DNA of 64,000 nt from positions 22,777 through 86,776 of the forward strand of contig DASUWU010000112.1 of NCBI GenBank assembly GCA_036378315.1. Direction: 5' to 3'. The notes beneath the pieces are model-generated. The model was not told the origin of the DNA, did no database searches, and was given only the letters and a program-made list of their open reading frames with translations. Position numbers and translations under genes: made by a program. Below are positions 17,861 to 25,201 of the stretch, piece after piece (positions within the stretch are counted from its first letter, which is position 1; each line of letters opens with the position of its first letter). The DNA comes from CALAED01 sp036378315 (GTDB lineage: Bacteria; Actinomycetota; Actinomycetes; Streptosporangiales; Streptosporangiaceae).

Positions 17861-18435
17861 CCGTGCCAGCCACGCCGGTGAAGGGCATCGCCCGCCGGCT
17901 CGACGCGGACGAGATCGGGCGCCTGCTGCCGCATCGGCACCCCCTTCTGCTGCTCGACCGCGTTCTCGAGCTCGACCCGCCGCGGCGGGCCGTGGGAATC
18001 AAGAACGTCGCCATCGCGGAACCTTGGTTCGCCGGCCACTTTCCTGGGCGCGCGCTGCTGCCCGGCGTGCTGTTGACCGAGTGCCTGGCGCAGCTGGCCG
18101 GCGTGCTCGTCGCCGCGGAACAGGCCGTACGGCCGGAACCCGCCGATCCGGCCGTTCCAGCCGCCCATCCGGACGTCCATCCAGCCGCCCATCCGTACGG
18201 CGACTCGAACGGTCACTCCGACGGCGCCTCGGTCGCCGGCGCCTATGCCGGCGACGGCATCGGAGTACTGGCCGAGATCAAGCGATTCCGGTTTCGCCAC
18301 CCGGTGCTGCCCGGCGATCGGGTGCGCCTCGAAGTGACCCTTACCAGCCAACTGGGCCGCGTGCGCGAGTTCGCGTGTCTCGCCTCGGTGGCGGGCAATC
18401 GCACCGCCCACGGGACGCTCGTCATCGTCGCCTGA
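17857..18435 (+). CDS. 3-hydroxyacyl-ACP dehydratase (FabZ-like) with a low-complexity insertion
   Basis: The protein has 192 residues. The hot-dog dehydratase motifs are LLPHRHPLLLLDRV and GHFPGRALLPGVLLTE; His61 and Glu75 match the FabZ catalytic pair. The second half (LAEIKRFRFRHPVLPGDRV and on) is also FabZ-like. Between residues about 90 and 135 it carries an extra stretch rich in Pro, Ala, His and Asp (with repeats such as AAHPDVHPAAHPYGD) that FabZ lacks, probably a surface loop. It should dehydrate each beta-hydroxy intermediate to a trans double bond. Combined with the absence of an enoyl reductase, this predicts a conjugated polyene. Confidence 0.9.
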   Translation: MTVPATPVKGIARRLDADEIGRLLPHRHPLLLLDRVLELDPPRRAVGIKNVAIAEPWFAGHFPGRALLPGVLLTECLAQLAGVLVAAEQAVRPEPADPAVPAAHPDVHPAAHPYGDSNGHSDGASVAGAYAGDGIGVLAEIKRFRFRHPVLPGDRVRLEVTLTSQLGRVREFACLASVAGNRTAHGTLVIVA

Positions 18436-18450
18436 CAGGAGATCGACAGC

Positions 18451-19530
18451 ATGTCCATCAGCACTCTGACGCCGCTGCATCCAGGCGGCACCGAGTATCG
18501 GGACCTCGCCGGCACCCGCGTGCCCTGGCAGTTCGGCGACTACGCGGCGGAATACCACGCGATCCGCAATTCCACCGCGTTGCTCGACCACAGCGCGATC
18601 GGCTTGACGAAACTGACCGGTGACGTCACCAAGCTCCTCCAACGGGTCCTGGCGCGCGACGCCGAGTTCCTCACGCCCGAGCGGTGCATGATGACGCTCA
18701 TCCTCGCCGACGACGGCAGCGTGATCGACCTCGTGACGGTGTATTCCTTCGACGACTACGTGCTGCTGGAGTCCAGCCACGGCAGGCACCACGATATGAG
18801 GAAGCACCTCGCCGCGCACGCGGGCGACGACGTCGAGATCACCGCGCTCGACGGCGAATGGGCGATGCTCGGCGTGGAAGGGCCGTACTCATGGGGCGCG
18901 GTCGGCCGGGTGCTCGATCCGGCCATCACCGCGCTGCCGTACGAGAGCGTCCTGGAAATCGACCGGGACGGAACTTCTCTCATCTTCAGCCGAAGCGGCT
19001 TCTCCGGTGAGTACGGCTATAAGCTCATCGCCCCCTCCCCCATGATTTCCCAGCTGTGGGACGCGCTCCGCATCGAGGCCACGCCGGTCGGCCAGCGCGC
19101 GCTCGAGACGGCGATGCTGGAGGTACGGCAGCCCGTCCTGCACCGCGAGATGGTGGACGACGTCAACGTCGTCACGTCGGGCATCCAGTGGCTGGTGGAC
19201 CCCACCAAGAGCGACTTCATCGGGCGCGCTCCGGTCATGGAACAGCTGGCCGACGCGACGGCGCCCCGGCTGCTTGGTCTGGGCTGGACGGGCGACGACG
19301 AACTGCCCGGCGGCACGGAGGTCCTCGCGGGCGACACCGTCATCGGCCATCTCAAGGTCTCGGTGTACAGCCCGGGCCTGGCCAAGTGGCTGGGCTTGGC
19401 GATGATCGACGGCCGGCTCGCCGCGCCCGACCTCACGTTCGACCTGCGCGCCGGCGAACGGCGCTTCGAGGCCACGTCCTTGTCGTCGCCTTATGTCATC
19501 CCCACGAGCTGGACGATCCCGATTCTCTGA
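18451..19530 (+). CDS. GcvT-like aminomethyltransferase-fold protein
   Basis: The protein has 359 residues similar in order and length to glycine-cleavage T protein and related folate enzymes. It opens with the PWQFGDYAAEYHAIRN-type segment, then SVIDLVTVYSF, and contains RSGFSGEYGYKL, matching the folate-binding RTGYTGE-G-Y region. It ends with a GCV_T C-terminal barrel. The family transfers or removes one-carbon units with tetrahydrofolate; some members are demethylases. No other glycine-cleavage gene is nearby, so a pathway-specific role is likely, for example on the amino-acid-derived part or in chain initiation. The true reaction is unknown. A good AGGAG lies 10 bases before the ATG. Confidence 0.85.
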   Translation: MSISTLTPLHPGGTEYRDLAGTRVPWQFGDYAAEYHAIRNSTALLDHSAIGLTKLTGDVTKLLQRVLARDAEFLTPERCMMTLILADDGSVIDLVTVYSFDDYVLLESSHGRHHDMRKHLAAHAGDDVEITALDGEWAMLGVEGPYSWGAVGRVLDPAITALPYESVLEIDRDGTSLIFSRSGFSGEYGYKLIAPSPMISQLWDALRIEATPVGQRALETAMLEVRQPVLHREMVDDVNVVTSGIQWLVDPTKSDFIGRAPVMEQLADATAPRLLGLGWTGDDELPGGTEVLAGDTVIGHLKVSVYSPGLAKWLGLAMIDGRLAAPDLTFDLRAGERRFEATSLSSPYVIPTSWTIPIL

Positions 19531-19545
19531 CCTGAAGGACCACCG

Positions 19546-21876
19546 ATGGAGCCTGCACGGGTTGTCGTGACCGGCGTGGGGATCATATGCGCGGCCGGCC
19601 GGGACGCGGAGGAGTTCTGGCGGCGTATCCGCGCCGGCACGACCGCACTCAGCGCCAGCCGGCGAGCCGATCTGGCCCGCTACGGCAAGGCCGTCACCGG
19701 GGAAGTGCCTGACGCCTGGATCGAGCAACGCGTCAGCGCGGAGGAGAACCGGCGCTACAGCAGGGAGGTGCTCCTTGGCATCGTCGCCGCGCGCGAGTCG
19801 ATCCGCCACGCCGGGCTCGACGCGTCGCTCACCGACGTGGCGGATCGCACGGCGCTCGTCCTCGGCAAGTGCCAGGCGCTCAACCTCGCCGATCCCCGCG
19901 CCCACCACTGGATCCACTCGGCCACCGACGAGATCGCCTCGGCCCTGGACGTGTCGGGTCCCCGGAACACCATCGCGACGGCGTGCAGCGCCGGAAGCAA
20001 CGCGGTGGGCGCGGGCCGCGACCGGATCTGGGCCGGCGACGCCGACATCGCGCTCGTGGGCGGGGTCGACATCATCCAGGAGTCCACGTTCGCGGGGTTC
20101 TATTCGCTGCAGGCCCTCGACAGCGAACCGTGCTCGCCCTACAGCCGCTCCGGCGGACTGTCATTGGGCGAAGGGGCGGCGTTCCTCGTGCTCGAACGGC
20201 TGGAACACGCGTCCAGGCGCGGGGCGCCGATCCTGGCCGAAGTGCTCGGCTACGGCCTGTCCGCCGACGCCTATCACGCCACCGCGCCGGATCCCACGGG
20301 CCGTGGCGCGTCGCTGGCCGTCCTGCGGGCGCTGACCGACTCCGGGCTGGCCGCCGACGACGTGACGTACGTCAACGGGCACGGCACGGGAACGAAGGCG
20401 AACGACGCCGCCGAACGGCGGGTGATGCGCAACGTCTTCGGCGCCAGGCGGGTGCCGTTGACCAGCACGAAGTCGTTCGTCGGGCACACGCTCGGCGCCG
20501 CCGGCGCCGTCGAGGCGGTCACCAGCGTGCTGTCCATCGCGCACGGCCTGATACCGCCGACGGTGAACTTCGCCGAAGCCGGTGCGCGGCCCGGCGACCT
20601 CGACTTCGTCCCCAACGAGGGGCGGCCGGCCGAGGTCGACGTGGTGGTGAGCAACAGCTACGCCTTCGGCGGCAACAACGCCAGCCTCGTCCTGGCCAGA
20701 CCGCGCCCCCGTCCGGCCGCGCGGCGCGAGCGGCCGCGCCGGACGGCGGTCATCACCGGCATCGGTCTTGTCGGCCGGCCTGGCATCGGGGTCGCCGAGT
20801 GGAAGAAGTTCCTCGCCGAGGACGTCACGCGCCACCCGCCGCCGCTGACCGACGGCGAGATCACGCAACGGCTCGCCGGCGAGCCGTTCGCGGCCGCGTC
20901 GACCTGGCGGCAGATGAGCGGCTTCACCCGCCTGTGCATGGCCGCGAGCCGCCTCGCCGTGGAGGACGCCGAACTGCCGCTCACCCGCGACCGCCGGGAC
21001 GACACCGGCCTGATCCTGGGGACCATGTCGGGCCCGGCCTGGCTAGCCTCCCGCTATCCGCTGAAAGGACGCGAGCTGGACGCCCACCGCAGCGTCCACG
21101 AGTTCTCCCAGGTGACGCTCAACGCCCCCGCCGGTGCGGTCTGCCGCGCGCTGGGCATCCGTGGGGTCACCACCACGATCACCAGCGGCGGCGTCTCCGG
21201 CACGCTCGCCCTGGAAGCCGCGCTGGAAGCCATCGAGCTGGGCCGCGCCGACGCGGTCATCGTCCTCGCGGTGGAGGAAGCCTGTCCCGAGGTTGAGGGC
21301 ATCTACCAGGCCCTCGGCAAGCGGACCCCGGCCGGCGACGCCCCGCGGCTGTCGTGCGGCACCGCGTCGGTCGCGCTCGTGGTCGAGTCGGCGGGGTCCG
21401 CCGAGCGGCGTAACGCCCGGGTCCAGGGCCGCGTCGCCGCACTCACCCATGTCAGCGACAACTACCATCCCCACCGCTTCGATCCGGGCGGCGAGCGGTA
21501 CGCCGCGGCGCTGCGCCGCACGCTGGAGCGCGCCGCGTTGACCGGTGCGGACGTGTCCCTGGTCGCCGGATCCGGTACGGGAACCGATCTGGACGCCGCC
21601 GAGCACGCCGCCTTCGATGCCGTCTTCCCCGCCGCACTCCCCGTCGTCGCGGTGAAGCTGCTCACCGGCGAATGCGAGGCGGCATCCGGCCTGCTCAACG
21701 TCGCGGCCCCGCTGCTCCTCGAGCCGGAGGGGAACCCCGCCCTCCCGGCCATCCGGCTGGACGGGCAGGCCGGCGAGATCAGCCGCGTCTCCGCGGCCCC
21801 GCCCCGTGCCATCGCCACGTCCGCGTCGTTCGGCGGCACCTTCGGCGCCGCCCTCATAGAACGGACCCGCTCATGA
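19546..21876 (+). CDS. Ketosynthase-chain length factor fusion (KS-alpha/KS-beta in one chain)
   Basis: The 776-residue protein contains two KAS II-type thiolase folds. The first (about 1-385) has the full catalytic set: Cys147 in TACSAGSNA, His279 in NGHGTGT, Lys309 and His314 in TKSFVGHTLG. The second (about 398-776) follows the same fold but lacks it. The Cys position reads TSGGVSG (Gly), the first His is Ser (AGSGTGT), and the second is Glu (KLLTGECEAASG). This is the pattern of a chain length factor. A Pro/Arg-rich linker at about 384-400 joins them. In type II systems KS and CLF are normally separate, adjacent proteins. The frame is continuous, and there is a ribosome site only before the first domain. 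Confidence 0.93.
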   Translation: MEPARVVVTGVGIICAAGRDAEEFWRRIRAGTTALSASRRADLARYGKAVTGEVPDAWIEQRVSAEENRRYSREVLLGIVAARESIRHAGLDASLTDVADRTALVLGKCQALNLADPRAHHWIHSATDEIASALDVSGPRNTIATACSAGSNAVGAGRDRIWAGDADIALVGGVDIIQESTFAGFYSLQALDSEPCSPYSRSGGLSLGEGAAFLVLERLEHASRRGAPILAEVLGYGLSADAYHATAPDPTGRGASLAVLRALTDSGLAADDVTYVNGHGTGTKANDAAERRVMRNVFGARRVPLTSTKSFVGHTLGAAGAVEAVTSVLSIAHGLIPPTVNFAEAGARPGDLDFVPNEGRPAEVDVVVSNSYAFGGNNASLVLARPRPRPAARRERPRRTAVITGIGLVGRPGIGVAEWKKFLAEDVTRHPPPLTDGEITQRLAGEPFAAASTWRQMSGFTRLCMAASRLAVEDAELPLTRDRRDDTGLILGTMSGPAWLASRYPLKGRELDAHRSVHEFSQVTLNAPAGAVCRALGIRGVTTTITSGGVSGTLALEAALEAIELGRADAVIVLAVEEACPEVEGIYQALGKRTPAGDAPRLSCGTASVALVVESAGSAERRNARVQGRVAALTHVSDNYHPHRFDPGGERYAAALRRTLERAALTGADVSLVAGSGTGTDLDAAEHAAFDAVFPAALPVVAVKLLTGECEAASGLLNVAAPLLLEPEGNPALPAIRLDGQAGEISRVSAAPPRAIATSASFGGTFGAALIERTRS

Positions 21877-22805
21877 TCGAACATGACGAAAAGCCGATCG
21901 CCGAGCGAGCGGTCAACGGGCAGCCGGTCAGCGAGCAGCCGGCCAACGAGCAACCGGCCAACGAGCAACCGGCCAACGGGCAACCGGCCGACGGGCAACC
22001 GGCCGACGACGTCATGCCCGCCGGGTTCACCCCGGATCCCGACACGGTGAGCTGGCTGCTCACGACGACCCGGTCGGTGCGGCGCGGTCTCGATCTCGAA
22101 CGGCCCGTCGACCGCGCGGCCGTCGAGGAATGCCTGCAGTTGGCCGTCCACGCGCCGAACGCCGAAGCGCAGCAGAACTGGCGTTGGTACGTCATCACCG
22201 ACCCGCACCGCCGCCGGGTGATAGCCGACTACTACCGGATCGCCTGGACGGTGCACAACCGCGACCATGGGCCGAAGCACAGCCGCTGGCGGGACTCGCG
22301 GCGGAGCCGGCGGACGCACGAGTCCGCGCAGTGGCTCGTCGACCATCTCGCTGAGGTCCCCGTCCTGGTCATTCCGTGCGTGCTCGGCAGGCCGGTCACC
22401 GCCCAGGAGGTCCAGGCGCTGGAGGGGATGTTCCGCACCGACGATTTCGGCGGCCGCCAGCCGCGGGTGGGGCTGACCTTGGACTCGACCTTTTACGGCT
22501 CCATATTCCCGGCTATCTGGTCTTTTCAGCTTGCGCTTCGCAGCCGCGGTCTCGGCTCCACGATCACCACGCTGCATCTGGCCTTTCACGAGTTCGTCGC
22601 CGATGAGCTGGGAATACCCCGGCAGGCCACGCAGATAGCGCTGCTGCCCGTCGCCCACACCAAACGCACCGATTTTCGTCCCGCCGGCCGGATCCCGGCG
22701 CGGTCGCTCTCGTACTGGAACGAATGGGGTAGGCCGCGCATCGACTCCTCGTACCGCGAGGCGCTGGTCGCTGCCATGGAAAACCGGGCACCGACGCCAG
22801 GATGA
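21873..22805 (+). CDS. Nitroreductase-family FMN oxidoreductase with an N-terminal pentapeptide repeat
   Basis: The protein has 310 residues and starts at an ATG overlapping the KS-CLF stop. Residues about 50-310 match the nitroreductase fold, with TTRSVRRGLD (phosphate-binding Arg residues) near the start and AVHAPNAEAQQNWRWYVITD typical of the family. Members reduce nitro groups, quinones or enones, or oxidise heterocycles such as azolines. The role here is open: enone reduction, ring oxidation or dehydrogenation. The first 46 residues are a low-complexity arm of repeated NEQPA/NGQPA units, likely disordered. Confidence 0.85.
   Translation: MIEHDEKPIAERAVNGQPVSEQPANEQPANEQPANGQPADGQPADDVMPAGFTPDPDTVSWLLTTTRSVRRGLDLERPVDRAAVEECLQLAVHAPNAEAQQNWRWYVITDPHRRRVIADYYRIAWTVHNRDHGPKHSRWRDSRRSRRTHESAQWLVDHLAEVPVLVIPCVLGRPVTAQEVQALEGMFRTDDFGGRQPRVGLTLDSTFYGSIFPAIWSFQLALRSRGLGSTITTLHLAFHEFVADELGIPRQATQIALLPVAHTKRTDFRPAGRIPARSLSYWNEWGRPRIDSSYREALVAAMENRAPTPG
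21915..22004 (+). repeat. Six imperfect 15-bp tandem repeats within the nitroreductase gene
   Basis: The unit is close to GAGCAACCGGCCAAC and encodes NEQPA, NGQPA, SEQPA or DGQPA. The repeats lie entirely within the N-terminal arm and keep the frame, so copy-number change would lengthen or shorten the arm by five residues without disrupting the enzyme. Confidence 0.9.
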
Positions 22806-22818
22806 GTGGGAGACATCA

Positions 22819-23748
22819 ATGAGCGCGCTTCCTGAAGAGCTTTCCACGGAAAACTGCGAAGAAGTCATGATCTCCCTGTCCGGCAAGCCGTTCCGGGTGA
22901 GGGTGGCGGGCAGCGGCACGCCGGTGGTCGCGCTGCACGGCTTTCCCGATTCGGCCGACCTGTGGCGGCACCAGATGGGCCCGCTGGCCGCCGCGGGATA
23001 CCGGGTCATCGCGCCGGATTTGCGCGGCTTCGGCGAGTCCTGGAAGCCGCAGGACGTGGCGAGCTACCAACCGGTCAAGCTGCTTTCCGACGTCGTCGGC
23101 ATCATGGGGCACTTCGGCGTCCGCCGCGCGCACCTGGTGGGCCACGACATGGGCGCGTTCCTGGCCTGGATGATGGCCGCCCTCATGCCGCGCCGGGTGG
23201 ATCGGCTCGTCGTCATGTCGGTGGCGCACCCATCGGTCTGGTCGCATCTCACCCTGGAGCAGCGACAGCGTTTCTGGTATTCGCTGTTCTTCTTGCTCCC
23301 AGAAGCAGAGGCGCTGCTGCGGCAGCGCGACTGGGAACTGCTCAAAGAGATGTTCTCCGGGGAACGCGACTCCGACCGCTTCCTGCGCGACCTTCGCCGG
23401 CCCGGTGCGCTCACCGCCGCCCTCAACTGGTACCGCGCCAACTGCCATCCGGCGGACGAGCTCAACGGCCGGCGCACCCTCCCTCCGGTGGCGGCGCCGA
23501 CGCTGGCCCTGTGGGGCGGTGGCAACGAGAAGCTCACCGAGGAGGCGATGGTCGAGTCGGCTCGGCACGTCACGGGAGAATGGAAGTACGTCCGGGTGGA
23601 CTCCGCCGGGCATTTCATTCCCGTCGACGCGCCGGCCCTGGTGACCGATCTCCTGCTCGACTGGCTCGGCTCGGCCGCGGAGGACGCCGCCGCCGCGACG
23701 TCCCGTACCGGCGACCCGGCCCGGACGCGACGGACCGGCCGCCGATGA
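22819..23748 (+). CDS. Alpha/beta hydrolase, epoxide hydrolase/haloalkane dehalogenase type
   Basis: The protein has 309 residues. The oxyanion motif is HGFPD, the nucleophile elbow is GHDMGA with Asp as nucleophile, and the catalytic His is in DSAGHFIPVD. An Asp nucleophile with HGFP is the pattern of epoxide hydrolases and haloalkane dehalogenases rather than esterases. With the FAD monooxygenase at the head of the same operon, opening of an epoxide is a reasonable idea. With a halogenase also encoded, dehalogenation cannot be excluded. The C-terminal 25 residues are a Thr/Arg-rich tail. The stop overlaps the malonyl transferase start. Confidence 0.88.
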   Translation: MSALPEELSTENCEEVMISLSGKPFRVRVAGSGTPVVALHGFPDSADLWRHQMGPLAAAGYRVIAPDLRGFGESWKPQDVASYQPVKLLSDVVGIMGHFGVRRAHLVGHDMGAFLAWMMAALMPRRVDRLVVMSVAHPSVWSHLTLEQRQRFWYSLFFLLPEAEALLRQRDWELLKEMFSGERDSDRFLRDLRRPGALTAALNWYRANCHPADELNGRRTLPPVAAPTLALWGGGNEKLTEEAMVESARHVTGEWKYVRVDSAGHFIPVDAPALVTDLLLDWLGSAAEDAAAATSRTGDPARTRRTGRR

Positions 23749-24701
23749 ACGGCCCGCGCCTCGCCGGTCCCGGCGACGTCGCCGTGCTCTTTCCCGGTCA
23801 GGGCTCGCAGCGCGTCGGGATGGGGACCTGGCTGTTCCGCGAAGTGCCGGAGATGCACGAGATCCTCGGCGTGCTGTCCGATGCCGCCGGCTGCGACATC
23901 GGCGACCTCTGCGCCCGCGGCCCGCTGAGCCGGCTGTCCGACACCCGGTTCACCCAGCCGGCCGTCTTCGCCGTGGGCATGGCCGCGTATCGCTACCTGG
24001 CCCGGCTGGACGCGCCGATCGGCGCGTTCGCCGGACACAGCGTGGGCGAGATCACGGCCGTGTGCGCCACGCAGGCGTTGACCCCGCATCAGGCCGCGGC
24101 GCTGGTCTGCGACCGCGGTCGCCTGATGGCCGCGGCCCCGGGCCAGGGCCGGATGGCCCTCGTCACCGGACTCGAACACCGGACGGTGCAGCGGTGCTGT
24201 GCGGACGCCGCGGCGGCCGGGCGAGTCGTCATCGCCGCCCACAACAGCCCGATCGAGTACGTGATCAGCGGCGACGAAGCCGCCGTGGCGCGCTGCTGCG
24301 AGGTGGCCGAGCGGATCGGGGCGCGTCGCGTGGTACGGCTCAAGGCCAGCCACGCGTTCCACTCCCCGCTCATGGACCCGGTCGCCGGCCAGTGGCAGCG
24401 GCTGCTCGGCCGGCAGTCCATCGGCCAACCGGCGGCTCCCGTGATCCTCAACGTGACCGGCGAGGCCACCACGGACCCGCATCACCTCCGCTGGGGCCTG
24501 CACCGCCAGCTGACCCGGTCGGTCGAGTGGTGGAACACCATGCGCACCCTGTGCCGGCTCGGCTTCCGGACCGTGATCGCCTGCGAGACCGACGGCTACC
24601 TCACCCGCATCGCGCGGAGCGCCGGACTGCGCGCGGTCTCGTTCGCAGAACCGCGCCGGGTCCGTGATCTCCTGGACCGCGGCAGGGTCGCCGCGCTATG
24701 A
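23745..24701 (+). CDS. Malonyl-CoA:ACP transacylase (FabD-like)
   Basis: The protein has 318 residues. It begins with FPGQGSQRVGMG; the catalytic Ser99 is in AFAGHSVGEITA, and the catalytic His is in ASHAFHSPLM. It would load malonyl units from malonyl-CoA onto the ACP. Most type II polyketide clusters borrow FabD from fatty-acid synthesis, so a dedicated transacylase suggests either high demand or specificity for this ACP. The frame is open further upstream, but that part belongs to the hydrolase in another frame. The ATG at 23745 overlaps the hydrolase stop and the end overlaps the next gene. Confidence 0.93.
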   Translation: MNGPRLAGPGDVAVLFPGQGSQRVGMGTWLFREVPEMHEILGVLSDAAGCDIGDLCARGPLSRLSDTRFTQPAVFAVGMAAYRYLARLDAPIGAFAGHSVGEITAVCATQALTPHQAAALVCDRGRLMAAAPGQGRMALVTGLEHRTVQRCCADAAAAGRVVIAAHNSPIEYVISGDEAAVARCCEVAERIGARRVVRLKASHAFHSPLMDPVAGQWQRLLGRQSIGQPAAPVILNVTGEATTDPHHLRWGLHRQLTRSVEWWNTMRTLCRLGFRTVIACETDGYLTRIARSAGLRAVSFAEPRRVRDLLDRGRVAAL

Positions 24702-25201
24702 CCGCCTCGTGGAACCTGGCGGCCGGACCGCCCCCGTCCTGCCCGCCGCCGGAGCGGCAAGAATGGCGTCTGAGCTGCCGTACGGTCGACCGCCGCGACA
24801 TCGCGGCCTTGGCGTCGGGCGGGCGGCTCGCCGGCGTGTTCGATCCCGTGGAACGCGCGCACTCCGGCAGGCACAAGGACCTCACCGGGTTCGCCGGCCG
24901 GCTGGCCGCCAAGTATGCGGTCGCCGACCTGCTCGGCCTGCCGGCCGACGATGACGACCTGCTCAAGGGCATCCAGATCCTCCCGAGCCCCAGAAATGCC
25001 TGCCGCGACCCCGCCCGGTGCGAACGCGGCCACCCGCCCACCGTGCGGTTCCGCTCCGACCACTCGGGCCTCGACACACCCGACCGCGTCCGCCTCCTCT
25101 GGATCGACGTATCGATCGCGCACGAAACGGATCGCGCCGTCGCGGCCGCCTTCGCGGTTCTCGCCCCCGGCCACACCAGCACCTGGAGAGAAGATGCATG
25201 A
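24698..25201 (+). CDS. Degenerate AcpS-like protein lacking the usual catalytic Glu
   Basis: The protein has 167 residues. Segments resemble AcpS: VDRRDIAAL (a possible counterpart of the Asp motif), GVFDPVERAHSGRHKDLTGF, AGRLAAKYAVADLLGL and VSIAHETDRAVAAAFAV. In active AcpS the third segment reads AAKEA with a metal-binding Glu; here the position is Tyr (AAKYA). The first motif is also changed. It may be an inactive partner or a repurposed fold such as a chaperone, cyclase or ACP-binding factor. It is translationally coupled on both sides, overlapping the transacylase by 4 bp and the halogenase by 8 bp, so it is likely expressed and functional. Confidence 0.72.
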   Translation: MTASWNLAAGPPPSCPPPERQEWRLSCRTVDRRDIAALASGGRLAGVFDPVERAHSGRHKDLTGFAGRLAAKYAVADLLGLPADDDDLLKGIQILPSPRNACRDPARCERGHPPTVRFRSDHSGLDTPDRVRLLWIDVSIAHETDRAVAAAFAVLAPGHTSTWREDA

